A stretch of DNA of 64,000 nt. Source: Oscheius tipulae. Lineage: Eukaryota; Nematoda; Chromadorea; Rhabditida; Rhabditidae. The stretch spans positions 5,378,501-5,442,500 of the forward strand of contig JASJZH010000001.1 of assembly GCA_037178975.1 (NCBI GenBank). Direction: 5' to 3'. The notes below the pieces were generated by a model, which saw nothing but the letters and a program-made list of their open reading frames with translations, did not search any database and was not told the origin of the DNA. Both the position numbers and the translations under genes were made by a program. Position 1 is the stretch's first letter. Each line of letters starts with the position of its first letter. Below are positions 51,552 to 63,710 of the stretch, piece after piece.

Positions 51552-53443
51552 TCACTGCTGTACACTCTTCTGTGAAGAACCTTCTGTTAATGGTCGGTCT
51601 CTCGCGAAGAAGATATAAGGCGTGGAGCCAACTGTGACAGTGACAGCCGTGTAATTCATCAGACGAGACCACTCTTCGGGAGAATTGGTTGGACAGATGA
51701 CAGCTACAGCTAGTGGAAGACAGAGGACGATGAGTACCAAGAGCAGAGAGGCGACAGCCATCACAAAACTGAAAAGACCTGAACCTGGATCTAACTTTGT
51801 ATCTACTGAACATGGTGGCGGTAGACCATGGAAGCTCCTCGAATTGAGCCGACACAAATCACTCCACTGAAAATGATGGCTGCGGTGTAGGACCAGCGAG
51901 CAATGGCAGGCGACAATGTCTAAAAAAAATAAGGTGTTCCGATCGGCGGAAGGATTTTCAAATGCGCACCATCTCTTGCCAGTCTATTGTTTTTAACTCT
52001 CTTAACAAAAAGTAAATTCCTTTCGAGAACCCATTGAACCAATAATCCGACTACGGTCCCTAAAAGTCGTCTTACCTGACTCATGACCACGAGACAGCAG
52101 GCCATTCCCCACTGGGAGATGATTGTGAAAAGAACTAGCCGAGTACGGGCCGAGACACATGTGGCTTTATCCGAAATTGGCCCAATGATCAGCTTGACGA
52201 TGGCTGCCAAAACGAAAGGAACTGCCGTACTCCAGCCGGTAGTGCGAATATCAAAGCCGAGCACCTTGTTCATGTAGATTGGACCTGAAATGATCTTTAG
52301 AGAAATGGTTTGTTGACTGGCCCGAGCCCGTCTGATTTCTAGAAAGTGAAAAAAGGCTGACCGTAAAGGAGAAACAGCTGGATGCCAATCGTCGATCCGA
52401 ACAGTGTAGACCAGATAGACCAGACACACGGATCTGTCAAGATCTCTCTACAAAGACGGTTCATAGTATCTAGAAAACTTCTACCTGTAAGGGACAGTTT
52501 TGACTCCTTCAACTTTCCCCCTGGAAATTTTCTCCAACTCGATATCGGAAACAGTTCTGTGCTTGCTCGGCTGATCATGGTAGAAGAAGAAAAAGAAAAA
52601 GAAGCTGAGAGTCGAGAGGACTCCATGGAAGTAGTAGCTGCCCCTCCAGCCAACTTCACAGAACACACTCGAGAGCGGCATGGTGAAGATGGAGCAGAGC
52701 TGAACATAAGGTTTAGCTTAGCAAATTCAAAAGATACAGAGAACATACCAAAATTTTACCTGCATGTGGAGTGAGAGAATAGCCACGAACGAGCCGAGTC
52801 CCTTGCCAGTCGACCACTGTGAGGCGATCTGTCCAAGGGCTGGATAGGACAATGAGACGGGGATGCCTTGGATGACTCGGAGAGTAAAAACGGCTGGGTA
52901 GCCGAGATTGATGGAAAGTGGGAAGAGAAGAGTTGCCAAAGAAGACAGAAGACCGTAAAATGTGCAGGTGACTCTAGAATAGGGGGACAATGAACTAGTG
53001 AATGACTCGCAAAAAAATTTTTCAAGAATTTTTGATGTTCTACATAGTTGTAAGACTGATTGAACCTACAAACTTTCAGAACATGAAATCATCAGGAAGT
53101 GAAATATCGTACTCAAAAAATGTCATGGAAGGCTTACCTTACTCCCCAGAGCTGAATTAAAAAACTGATCGGCAAAGTTCCCAGGAGACATCCAAGAGCG
53201 AGGGCAGAGAAGAGAGAGTTGAGTTCAGTCGTGGACTGAAGCCAATGTGTGCCTAACAATCATTCTCAATAGACTAAAAAAATCACCATTCTGCTCAGGT
53301 TCGATGACATCCTGCATACAGATTACGGTGAAGCTGAATACTAGATGGTTGCTGAAGGAGAAGGTCAGGCAGAGAAGGGACAGGATCAGGACAAAGTAGC
53401 GAGTCTTACCGAATAGAACGGATAGACCCTCCGGATCAGACAT
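51552..53443 (-). CDS. Major facilitator superfamily transporter
   Basis: Twelve-helix secondary transporter; substrate unknown. It starts MSDPEGLSVLFGKTRYFVLI and continues with membrane segments such as LSLLCLTFSFSNHLVFSF, LFSALALGCLLGTLPISFLI, FYGLLSSLATLLFPLS and FVAILSLHM. The motif LGYPAVFTLRVIQGIPVSLS, then LGQIASQWSTGKGLGSFVAI, is typical of SLC17-like transporters, as is IGPISDKA in the second half. The C-terminus is short, SSQKSVQQ, stop 51552. An exon boundary near 52440-52690 contains a Phe-rich helix (STLSFFFFFFFYHD). Assignment to the SLC17 group is moderately secure; anion specificity is inference. Confidence 0.78.
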
Positions 53444-53651
53444 TTTCTTATAAAATAAGCTTGTAAACAGACGCCGAAATGACGCGACTCCTCGGTGTAA
53501 CGTGTGAGGGTGAGAGGACACTGTGCGCTCTCTGCTCCAGACTTTGCATACATTTTTCGGGAATGATGACTTCAGGAATCAGGTGTTCGGTCTGCTTTTT
53601 AAACAGACAGAGCCTCCATTTGAGTCAAACCAATTAAGCCATTTTTATTTC

Positions 53652-56600
53652 TCAATTCTTCTCAACAACAATATTTTCAGAGGCTGAATAGCCAAATGTA
53701 GGGTTTTCAAAGGTGTCAGCTCTTCCGCGGTGATATTTAAAGCATAGTAGTTTCTTGTAGGCCAGAAGAACTGTGATTATGAGTATGACCAGAAGGGCCA
53801 AAAGATAGAGAAAGATTTGAGTGGTGGATTCTTCGGGAGAGAAGCCTGGATCCGGAGTTGCCAAATACATGATCTTGTAACCGCTGAAAAGGGACCAATT
53901 AAAACCTTGAACGCAAGACTTGTCGCTGAATACTCACTCACAGCGTCTCACCGAGACACTACGGGCGAACTGCCCACAAAGAACTGTTTCTTACCGATAA
54001 GTAATTGAGTGATCAGAAGTAAATTGCAGTCTAGCCAGAGGTCCAACAGTTTCCAAACTGATCCGTTCCTTCTTCCTTCCAGCCAATCGCTTCAGGGTTC
54101 GATTCCCCTCGAAGACTGTCAGGAAATCCGAGTGGGGCTCGGTTTCAAAGGAGAGTACAGCCAACTGCACATGGTGGAATTCGGGAGCACGGATACTGTA
54201 GGTACAGTTCATGTCACTACAGTAGTCCTGAGGATAGCCTGGAGAGTACAGACTCTTCCAAACCTTTGCGGCAGTTAGACTGGTCTCGCCACAAGTACAA
54301 TCTGAAGAACGGATAGTCTTTGAAACTTAGACTCTTACCGCCACTAGTGACCCATTTCCATGTCATATTGAACGAGGACTCTGCCAGACTCGATCCATTC
54401 ACGTCTCTCATATATGTCAAAACAGCAGCCTTCTTGATATGGAACTCTTCCTGTCGACTGTCGTATCTCTTTCCCGGAACGGGATGGTAGAAGACGTGAG
54501 TCTGCTCCCCATCCAGCAAAGTGAGAACTTCCTTGGAATGCTGCAGAGTGTAGTTCATCTCAACGTGGAGCACCTGGAAGAGTATAGGTCAGGTAAGAGA
54601 GTACCGTAACTTCTGGCCCATAGCATCTGACTGAGCCATATTGACAGTACGAGAGCCAATAATACTGTAGCTTCGAGTTTTCTCTGTGGACTATTTGTGC
54701 AACTAAAAGGGCGGCAACAGGGTCAACAATATCGTCATAGTATCACTTCAAGTTCTTTACTCACCCTTTCAGCATCACTACGAACCGGATTGATAATGTG
54801 ATAGCGACAGAATATGATCGAACAGTGGGCCGGGAAGCTCATCGAGAGTTGACCATTCCGCAGCTCTTTGGGCCGATTCGATGAACAGAGACAGTCTAGA
54901 ACATTGAACTCTTTTAGAGAAGCTTGCTTACCCAGCGGCGTTTCGATAGCCTCGACTGTCATCTCGAATCCGTGCTTCAATGAAATAACCGACGAGGCTC
55001 GGTACTGGACTTGAAGGCTATGCCCTGTCAGAAGATTCATGTGATTGTTGCCATGCTTTTCCAGTCTAAAAGAGTTCGTTGCCTCAGTTCTTAACTCTGG
55101 CTTTAAGGTACAAGAATACTCAAACTTAACAATGTTCTACAAACATGTCGTTCTAAATCTGTTCTATAATTTTGCATAACATTTGGAGGCTCGAAAATGT
55201 CATCTTCACTTCAAAAAAGCTCCAAAACTTACTGTACAGTCTCTCCATCGATTACAAGTTGCAGAAGATCCAGCTCATCTTGCGGCAGGTGAGTTGTTCT
55301 GATGACAAAGGAGTTTATCGTCTCACTTCCGCCTGTCTTTTCCACAGTGAGATTGTAGTCGCAGACGACTAGAGGACAAAGAAGACTTGGCCAGCCAGGC
55401 GAGGTCAAAGTGATCGGCTCGTTCGGGGACAGATTGTAGGTGGTTTTTGAGCAGTTACAGGCTAAATTCGTATGTATTTGGCTGACTTTCCAACTAACGA
55501 TTTTTCTCAAGAGCAAAGTAGGTAATGGGACAGAACGTCTTGTTATCTTTGCTATTACTATAATAGGTCAGGTCCAAGTCGTATGGGATCACGTCCCACT
55601 GCCCATTGGCTCCCCAATGGTTCTTGTAACCCTGACTGTAGCTGCCCCAAAGATCTTCTCGTTCCAAATCGACTGAGGGTCCATTCTCCAAGACAAAGTG
55701 CGCATCGAAATCGACTTCATTCGAACAGTTCTTGACCAGAGTTAGGAGCTGGTACTTCGGGACATTGATACGGTAACCACATCCGAATGGCTGGGGCAGA
55801 ATGCGCTGAGTAGTCTTGTTTGCTAGGATAATCGGGAATGGACAGATATCAGTCGTGTCTGAAAGTTAGGATTAGCAGTAGAATTCCCGAGGTAGTCCCT
55901 TGCGATTACAGCCAAATTCCTCACCATCTCTTGATCAAAGATGTCGTGATTGTACTCATTCTACTGCATTTTTCATGAAAAACTCTTTGGGAAATGCCTC
56001 AGAAGCAACATATGTATTCTCAAAAAACTGACACTTGCACGTCGCGCTCTAGATGCGACGATAGAAAGTTGCCTATTCTGCCAGTTTTTGATCTCTTATA
56101 GACCATTTGACACCGATTTTCAAAAGAAACAGAAATGTTACCAGCTGGAATCCTCATGTAGTGGATTGTCATCTCGTCTCCATACTCATGCTGAACTCCG
56201 GTCATATTGAGATAGAATCCGTAATTGACTGGACTACGCCACGACGTGTGATGGGATATTCTATCCAAACTAAACAGACTTATGTGAACTGTTCACTCTT
56301 TGTCAACTCACGTTCCCAGAAAGACCATGTCCTTTTCGTAAGTATCATTTCCAGAGTAGTAGAAGAGCCGGGGAGAATTTGCGTATATGGAACGGATACC
56401 CTCGAAACGAAGAGTAACAATATGATTCTCCAGGGGGTCGATATAGTAGAGACATTCGTCGCACGGTCTGAAGCTGCACTTTTTTGAAGTTTAGAATGCT
56501 GGCTATCGCTCTTTGAAGCAATACTATAGCGTATTCTTACCGTTAGCTCAAAAGCTCTACAAAATAGCACTGTAGATAAAGGCCCCCAGTCTCTCGCTTC

Positions 56601-56815
56601 CAAACCCCTAGTGTCTACACGGCTTTGAACAAATAACTTCAGATGTGCGGACAATTTCAAATAAATGTATTTCACTTACTCGCCCGGGATCTTGATGTGT
56701 CCTTCCATCTCATCCGTTTTGATGATGATGTACTTCTCTTCTTCTTCTTCCGTGTGAGCTGAACCGACCTGGAGATGACATAATATGCCGAGGAGGACGA
56801 GTAGACGACTCTTCA
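53652..56815 (-). CDS. CUB-domain type I membrane protein
   Basis: Single-pass receptor-like protein. Signal peptide MKSRLLVLLGILCHLQVGSA, then an acidic stretch (EEEEEKYIII). The ectodomain has repeated CUB-like modules: one near the N-terminus (CDECLYYIDPLENHIVTLRF), one with CNCSKTTYNLSPNEPITLTS and PGWPSLLCPLVVCDYNLTV, and a last clear one, CTCGETSLTAAKV then LYSPGYPQDYCSDMNCTYSI and SDFLTVFEGNRTLKRLAG. Many N-x-S/T sites. The membrane helix is IFLYLLALLVILIITVLLAY, followed by a short tail with FENPTFGYS, an NPxF-type sorting or adaptor motif. I chose 56815 rather than the upstream in-frame ATG (56867) because a TTTCAG acceptor lies between them. Ligand and pathway are unknown. Confidence 0.8.
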
Positions 56816-56979
56816 TTGGGGCCTGTTCGACTGAAACTGACCACAAGACGAGCAGGAAGGGACGCAAGAATTCGAAAAGCGGGATGAGGTTTATTGTTGG
56901 AAAATTAAACGTTCAAAGGGGTAGATATGACCCGAAATGTGCATTAAAAATCGATAACAAGAAAAGCATCTAACGGCTG

Positions 56980-59900
56980 TCAGTCCGAGTCGGATTCTGA
57001 AACCTGGGGATCAAAAAGGACAAAGAGATGGCTAACCAATGATTCGGCGGCGTTTCTGCTGGACGACGGGACGACGACGAAGGCGCATATTCATTAACTG
57101 GAGCTGGTTCTCGTGCAGTTCCTCATCGTCACTTTGGACGATATCCTCTCCTTCTGGTTCGGACTCGTCCTCGACCTCGGACTCTTCGTTCTTCTCCTCT
57201 GCTTCATCATCCAAAAACGGATTCTGTCAAGTTCCACTTTTCACAAAATGCTCAAAAAAGCCTTACTCTTTCCTCCTCCTCCTCCTCATCTTCTTCCTCG
57301 TCACTCGTCTCTCCGGTTCTGTGTCGACGGAACACGACGACGTCATGCTCGTCGGATCGCTCCGAGCATTCCGAGTCGATCTTTACGCGTTTCGAAAATC
57401 ACTCATATATTAGTTCCATAATAAGTGCTTCACATCATAACCCATTTGGTTTCGTAGCGGAACCCGTTCCACGCTTACATTGAATACTTAGCCACGGTTA
57501 GTTAAAGGACATTGGTGCTGTCACGAAAGCTAGTGAGTTAGCTCTCAAACAACGAACCTGCCAACGTCGGTGCTCTCTCTCATCCTCTTCCTCCAGGGCC
57601 TTCTCCGCCAGGTCTATTTCGTCTTCGCTCCCGGCCTCGGATATTCCCTCGTCATCGCCGACTACAAAGCTGTCCTCTTCATCATCTCCTGTCTCGATTT
57701 GCTCCTCTTCTTCTTCAGTATCGTAGTGCTCCAGTTTTTCATCATTTTCCTGAACTTTTGTTTGCAAAGAAGCAATAATAGAACGAACCTCGATTTTTGG
57801 CGGGGCTACAGTATACCTGTTCCAGTCGGACTGCTCTGGGAGTCGTCGAATCGTTAGAAAGCATTCCCTCTCAATTCCGCACCGCTCTCCCAGATTGAAG
57901 AGCACGTTTCTCCAGTGATCTACTGCAAATTACTCAAATGTTAGTGCCAAAGCGTATCTCCAGCCCATTGCGTTTTATCTCAAAGCTTACTTACTCTAAA
58001 CAAGTATCTCACAGGACAACTTTGTTGAATGGCTTAGTGGTTCCGACTACAAACCAAATCGGGTTTGACTCCCACGTTTAACAAAATTTCTTACATTTTC
58101 ATAAATCGCCTTTGAAACATTGCTATAAAAACCAAAACAAACTTGTATTCTCGTCGGCCGTGAGCTGCTTAACCATCATGTCCGAAAGGCCGAATTCCAT
58201 CAGCTTGGGAGACTTTTCCACTACGAGACCGATCAAGTCAAGAGTTGTTTCACTGCATATTTTTACTAGAACGGTGATAGGGGAAATACGTACATTTTCT
58301 TCTTGGAAGGATGTGTGATGATGGAGAGACGCTTGAGCGAGGGAAGATGGTCAATGACGGCGTGGGCAATTGGTTCAAAGCATTCGATGCCCCATACTTG
58401 AATGTGCAGCTCATCTAGATCCGGGAAACGGTTGATATTGCCCAGATGTTTGATGAATTCGAGCAACGAGGCTATGAACTTCTTCTTGAACTCAGCCGGC
58501 TGAATGAAGGAGAGACCGATGGATTGAAGCGTATCGGGCAGGTAGGTGTCCAAATCGGTCAGCTGGAAACTCATTTCAAGGCAAAAATGGAAAAGAACAA
58601 ACCACACAGTATCCGTCAATGTGAAAGTTGAATTTGGTGAGAGTCTCAAACTTGGATCGCGGATTTCGTGGACGTTTATCGGCTCGGATCCAGGAAGAGG
58701 ACATTGATTGAGTCGAAATGAGACAGTGGACAAAGAGATCGATCGTCTTCACATCGGAAAGACACTGGAAAAGATATTCTCTTGTTCACGAGAGTATGAA
58801 TACCTGTCCAAGTGCGTCCATCAGATAAGGCAAGTAGTATTCGAGAGAGACCACCGGCATGGAATGAGCGTACATCTTCAGATGGTCAATGTTTAGAGGA
58901 AGCACGTTTTCTGGCTGCATGTACTTGAAGAAAGCCTAAATTTTTTTTGAAGGGGTTTCTTGGCCTGAAGAGCATAGATACCTGCATGATGGAGTCGAAA
59001 GAACACAGAGATTGAAGATCCTGAGTAAGGAGGCCGAGCTGTAGCTCCTTATAGGCAAGCCGTTCCTTGGCCATCGTGACGAAGAGATACTCTGGGGCAT
59101 CCCAAAAACTGATCTTTTCTATCCTGGGGAAGGCGTAGTAGGTGAAGTCGCACTCGTCGAACTGAACAGCCCATGTTATACTGGAAAATAAAGAGAACTG
59201 ACCGAGTTTTTCAGCGGCACAGGCTTGATGCCTTTGTCGACAAAAATATCCTCCGGATTGTACTGCTTCTGGTTCCAGAAAGCCTGATAGCTTTTCAGGA
59301 CTACCGTCCAGACTAGGCGATTCCTACAGACCCAGGAATCACAAAAATAAGGGAAAATGTACTCGCGAAGAGCATGAGGCAACTTACATTGGAGGACGAT
59401 GGATGCCGGTATGGAGCTGCTTAAGACCCTGACAGTTCATTAGCGCTCGAAGGATCTCGCCGTGTACTCCTCTGAGGATAAGGGTGAAGCAGAGTGACTC
59501 TAGTTTGTGAGGATAGGGCAGAGCCTGCAATGATTCAAGTTAATTTGAGTCTATACCGCTTGTCATATGGTTGGGTTCATTAAGAGCATACAAATATCTC
59601 AAGGAAAGGTTGTGCGCTCTTTGCCATCATGGCTCAGTCAGGTGGTTAGCGCTTTAACTACAAAACAATAAGATGGGTACGATTCGCGGATACGTAAAAA
59701 TGATCATGAAGCTTCCGAAAACACCTTCAGAAGTTCTCTTTAATCAATAGTTTTTCCCGATTTACCTTTCTCATGGGCTAGTCTTCACGCCGAAATGAAA
59801 TGGGGAAAAGTACCAACCTCGACAAACCACATCTCGGCCGCATGCCAGACGAGTTCGCGCAGATTCACGAGTTTCGGGAAGACTTCCGTTCGAAGTCCAA

Positions 59901-60701
59901 CCGTCCGGAGACTCTTCATCTCGGCCAAATCCAGCGTCGTGACCGTATCCAGTCGGAAATTGAAGAGACGGATAAAGCGAGAAGGTCGTAGCAGAGCCTT
60001 CTGATAGTAGAATTCTGTGGTTCTAGATTAAAAATTGGTGGGAAGAGATATTAAAAGAGTACCCATTGAATCGCTCTCGGAACAGTTTGAGAATATTCTT
60101 CTGCAGGAGCTGAGGACATCGTTTGGGAGCCGACTCGTTCATGCCACTCAGCCAGCTCATTGCTTCGGGTGTAAAGTTCTCTGAAGGGATTTATGGGTTC
60201 AAAAAGGCTTTACTCAGAATATTCTGGTCGTTGGGGAACTTTTCGGAGAACTCAAACAGAAGGGCGACCATTTCTCTGACATCCTTATGGAACTTCAGAT
60301 GATCCTTGTCCTTGATCGAATACCACTGCGACTTGAGCATGGCCTGGAATTTTTTCATTTTCACAAAGAAATAGAGCGACCTTTGTCTGATTGAAGTCCT
60401 TCAAATCAACTTGGATGCCTCCTCGGCAACGGGAGATTTGTCGTTCGGCTATGGACTGACATCGCGAGTTGACAGCGGAAAACCTGGGAGCAAGTTTATA
60501 GAAGAAAAAATGGGATTACCTTAGAATGCTCGGATTGGTTCCAATCTTCGTCGCGATCAATTCCAGGACATGGAAGTTGGTCTCATCGTGGTCATATTGG
60601 TCAGACGAGGGCACCTGTTTCTCCTCCTCGACTTTTTGTTGTCCTCGAGTCTTTTTCCTACTAATTGGAGGCAAGTCTTGGGCCAGCTTGCGTTTTGGCA
60701 T
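56980..60701 (-). CDS. F-box-like leucine-rich protein with long acidic C-terminal tail
   Basis: Starts MPKRKLAQDLPPISRKKTRG (60701; an acceptor ends at the ATG). An F-box-like helix pair follows: HVLELIATKIGTNPSIL joined to FSAVNSRCQSIAERQI. About ten exons of irregular leucine-rich sequence follow, for example HLPSLKRLSIITHPSKKK and LDLIGLVVEKSPKLMEFGLS. The next exon joins in phase (ENT|IDHWRNVLFNLGERCG at 57930) and runs without a stop into an acidic tail: YDTEEEEEQIETGDDEEDSF and later SDEEEDEEEEEE, then basic RRRPVVQQKRRRIIESDSD. The stop at 56980 follows a short last intron. A substrate adaptor of SKP1-Cullin-1 ligases is likely; the acidic tail suggests binding to histones or other basic partners. 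Two tRNA-like elements sit in its introns. Confidence 0.6.
58027..58076 (+). ncRNA. tRNA-like relic in an intron
   Basis: ATGGCTTAGTGGTTCCGACT followed by ATCGGGTTTGACTCCCACG. It keeps the spacing of A and B boxes and shares CGACT and TCCCACG with the unit at 30.2 kb. Truncated, antisense to the F-box gene, and unlikely to be a functional tRNA. Confidence 0.4.
59626..59695 (+). ncRNA. tRNA-like relic in an intron
   Basis: ATGGCTCAGTCAGGTGGTTA is a good A-box/D-arm start; the B-box region (GGGTACGATTCGCGG) is degenerate. It lies antisense in an intron of the F-box-like gene. Confidence 0.45.
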
Positions 60702-61036
60702 CTTGAAAATGTTATTTTGACGGAAATGTGCGAAAGTAGCAAATCCAAAGACTGCATGCCAGAAAAAGGCGATCAAGCTGTAGGTGTTTTTGGTACTGGA
60801 CCAGTAGCAAGCAATTTTGTAAACTCGAAAAGGTTACCCAGCTTTTCGACTTATGCCCCATTACGCTGCTGTATCGAAAGCAGACCATTCAACCGATATA
60901 TCACACCGAAGATCGGTGCTTTTTCTTGATCAACAAATGGAAGTAAAGACCAGTTCATTAAAAAAAAAATAAGACACGATCAAAAAACCCGTAAGAAGAC
61001 AAGCACTAGTATATGAGAATCTATTCACCAAGAGGT

Positions 61037-63710
61037 TTACTCTTGTCGATCCAGTCGCATCTCGAGGTAACCGAAAAGGGAGTTGTTCGGGCTGTAATCG
61101 TAATTTGTCAGCCATTTGTAGATTTGTCCTGAAAGATTCTAATTGAAAAAAAGATAAAAAAGATAGACTGACCGACTAAGATTCCCTTTGAACGGCACTT
61201 CCTGACCAGATCACAGAAGTAAGAGATTGTGGCCTCTTTGGAGAATGTGGAGTAGAGGACGTCTCTACCGGCCAGTGACGCAGCAATCCACTGAATGATA
61301 CCTGCAAAGTTTAAGCATTTCCACTAGGAGCGAGAAAAAAAGCCACATTTCAGTTGAAGATGGCCGTGGAAGGCTCCACATCCCCAATTCCCCGTCACGA
61401 CGGGGCCTTTCTCATCGAGTTCAGTGTAGAAGCCGGCGAATGCTTTTCGGATTTCTCTATTAACCTTCTTTGGCTCGAATTGCTCTCGGATGTACTGTGA
61501 GGGGTACTCGTTGGCGTCGATGGCCACCACTTCGCACATGATCCTCCTGTAACTGTCCTTCATTAGGCCGACCGTGTACAACCATTCATGCTTGAACATG
61601 TTTTATAATCTTCCCGTATTAGTGATCTTTTTCTCCTAAAAATAGTTTGTTCAAAAAAGTCACCTGCCGGGGATCGAGCCCGGGTAGTACGGCACTTCTT
61701 ACAATTAGCAATACGCTAACTCCTTCACTAAACTTTAAAGGATTGCAGACTGAGACGCGCAGACAATTGAAAATAGATCTAAACTAAAAAAAAAACTCGC
61801 TTGTATTTATCTCTCGGCTGGTTCTGACTGTCAGGGACATCTGGACAGAATTGGGTCTTGTGCCCGTAGCCCTCGTAGTTGCTGTATTGCTGTGCGCCGG
61901 AGATCGTGATGGCCTCGTTCTGTTTCATCGCGGGACAGAGCAACATGGAGACCATAAGCTCGGGGCAGCACAGGAAACGGATCTCCTCCTGAAAAGTGTT
62001 TACTGACTGGAAAAAGAAGACAGTAGTACCTGTACAAATCCGGAAAACATGACCCCTCCTCCGATGTACTTGTTGGCAAAGTCGACCTGGAGTATCCGCG
62101 GACACTCCTCGATACGGTTTCGGGTCATGGCGACTTTGCTCATCTCAAAATGCAATCAAATTGAATACTCGAAGCATACATAGACATGTTTGTGCATACT
62201 CTCGTCGGAGAAGGCCGTTTTCGCTAGAGGATACATGTCACGTCGGAAAGTCACAACCCCGATCGGTGGATGGCAGATCACGTTCTGAAGCGGACGTCAA
62301 AAGATTATTGTGAGCATAAGACCTACGGCGAAGTAGTTGAAGACAAAGCAGAGCTTCTGATAAGTGATATCGCCGCGCTGCATCATGAACATGGACAGAT
62401 TGAACTCATTGTGATTCTCCTGCTTCTCAGCATAGGGAATGAGGCCTAGGAAGCTGCATGCCAATAGAGCTGCACACTGCTCTTGCGAGAGGGTGACTGA
62501 CGTGTGCTCGGCTCCAGGGGATGTGATTAGGAGGGGAATTGGCTGCAATGAGAACAAGTTATCTGAGCAAACATTGAAAGATTACCGCAGTGATGAGTTC
62601 CGGAGCACGAAGGGCCAACTTCACAATTTGGTGCAGGAGAGTGAGTGTAGCCAGCACCTCATCATCATCCGAGTGATATTCGAAGAAATCATACAGGCCT
62701 AGAGCTTCCTTAGCTGTGTGCAGACGGAGAAGGAGGGTCTGAATGGGTGGCTGTAGGTGACCAGCGGTCTGCTACCTCAAAATCGTTGAAGCAGGTGAAT
62801 CCCTGCTCCGCGGCCAGCTTTAGCTCTCTCCAAAAGATCATTCCACGTTGAATTCCATCCTCTGTGACGTAGTGGAGATCCCACGGTAGATCCACGTATC
62901 CGTCGACTCCATAGAATCTGGAAAGAATGTTAGAACCCAACTGGAAGGCCTCTTACTTTGCGTCCGGAGAGGCGACTACCGGCTTGGGAGTGGGAGGCGT
63001 CTTGTCGTTCAGACTGTCGACGGCAAACATGACAACATTGTTCTCATCGAGCTTTCGCAAATCCGGCAGCATTACTGAAATGGGGTGTGATTGAGAGAGT
63101 TTAGAGGACTAGTCGTACTGTAGTCCGAAGCTAGAGCTTCTAGCTGCATTCTTTCTCCTTCGTCGAGATGCACTTGACAGTCCACCGTCTTTTTGCCACT
63201 TTTGGAGACAGGAGAAGTCAACTCAGCTAGCTCCTCCATCGGCTGCTCGCTTTCTCCGGAAGGAAGAGGATCTTCGTTCTGGAGAGGCTCTTCATCCGGA
63301 ATGTTTAACAGCTCCTCCTTTTCTAAATTGGCACTTGAGAAAAAACTAGACGATGTATTACCGGCCAGCGGAGAGGTATCTTCGATTAGTATCTTTTTTC
63401 CTTCACTGGCAGGACTCAGCCTCTTCATTGGCTGCTCGCCATGTCCCAGGTCGAGAGTGTCGTAGTTTTGGTGAAGAGGGCCGTCCGGAAGACTGGCAAA
63501 ATGGTCCTTTTTCGCCTTGGGTCTGGTTTTTTGCACCTCCGGCTGCAAAGGAAAGACTTGAAAAACTTTGTGCATTCGTACCTTCGCCGTGTTCACAATC
63601 TTCGTTTTCGTCGGCCTACCATGCTTGGCGGCATCCACGGCCGGAGCAGGGCAAATGGGCTCTTCAGAGTCACCGCTAGCCTCGTCGATCTCGTATTGGT
63701 CCTCGTCCAT
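61037..63710 (-). CDS. Poly(ADP-ribose) glycohydrolase (PARG)
   Basis: Removes poly(ADP-ribose) chains after DNA damage signalling. The N-terminal 200 residues are low-complexity and acidic (MDEDQYEIDEASGDSEEPI). The PARG domain begins near DLPWDLHYVTEDG and includes QEQCAALLACSFLGLIP. The catalytic signature reads VDFANKYIGGGVMFSGFVQ joined across an intron at 62031 to EEIRFLCCPELMVS, giving the GGG-x(6-8)-QEE motif with both glutamates. Further blocks are ISGAQQYSNYEGYGH, TGNWGCGAFHG and ATISYFCDLV. The start at 63710 follows a TTTTTTTTCAG acceptor by 8 nt; the stop is at 61037. C. elegans has two PARG genes and I cannot tell which this matches. A tRNA-like element lies in one intron. Confidence 0.93.
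61653..61740 (-). ncRNA. tRNA-like Pol III element in a PARG intron
   Basis: On the minus strand it reads TAGTGAAGGAGTTAGCG (A-box region) and, about 35 nt later, a perfect five-pair T-arm CCGGG-CTCGATC-CCCGG (61667-61683), then GTGAC and a T6 run (61653-61658). The D and anticodon arms do not form a standard tRNA. It is the best preserved T-arm of the four related units in the window. Confidence 0.5.

Noticed and set aside
54090..54115. Perfect B-box-like GGTTCGATTCCCC
   Set aside because: It sits inside a coding exon of the CUB gene (the EGNRTLKRL segment), with no A box or T run at the right distance.
57498..57905. Acidic exon as the start of a separate gene
   Set aside because: The exon continues in phase from the leucine-rich F-box-like gene (phase 1 donor ACAA|GTTTGT), and no start codon with an acceptor was found for a separate gene.
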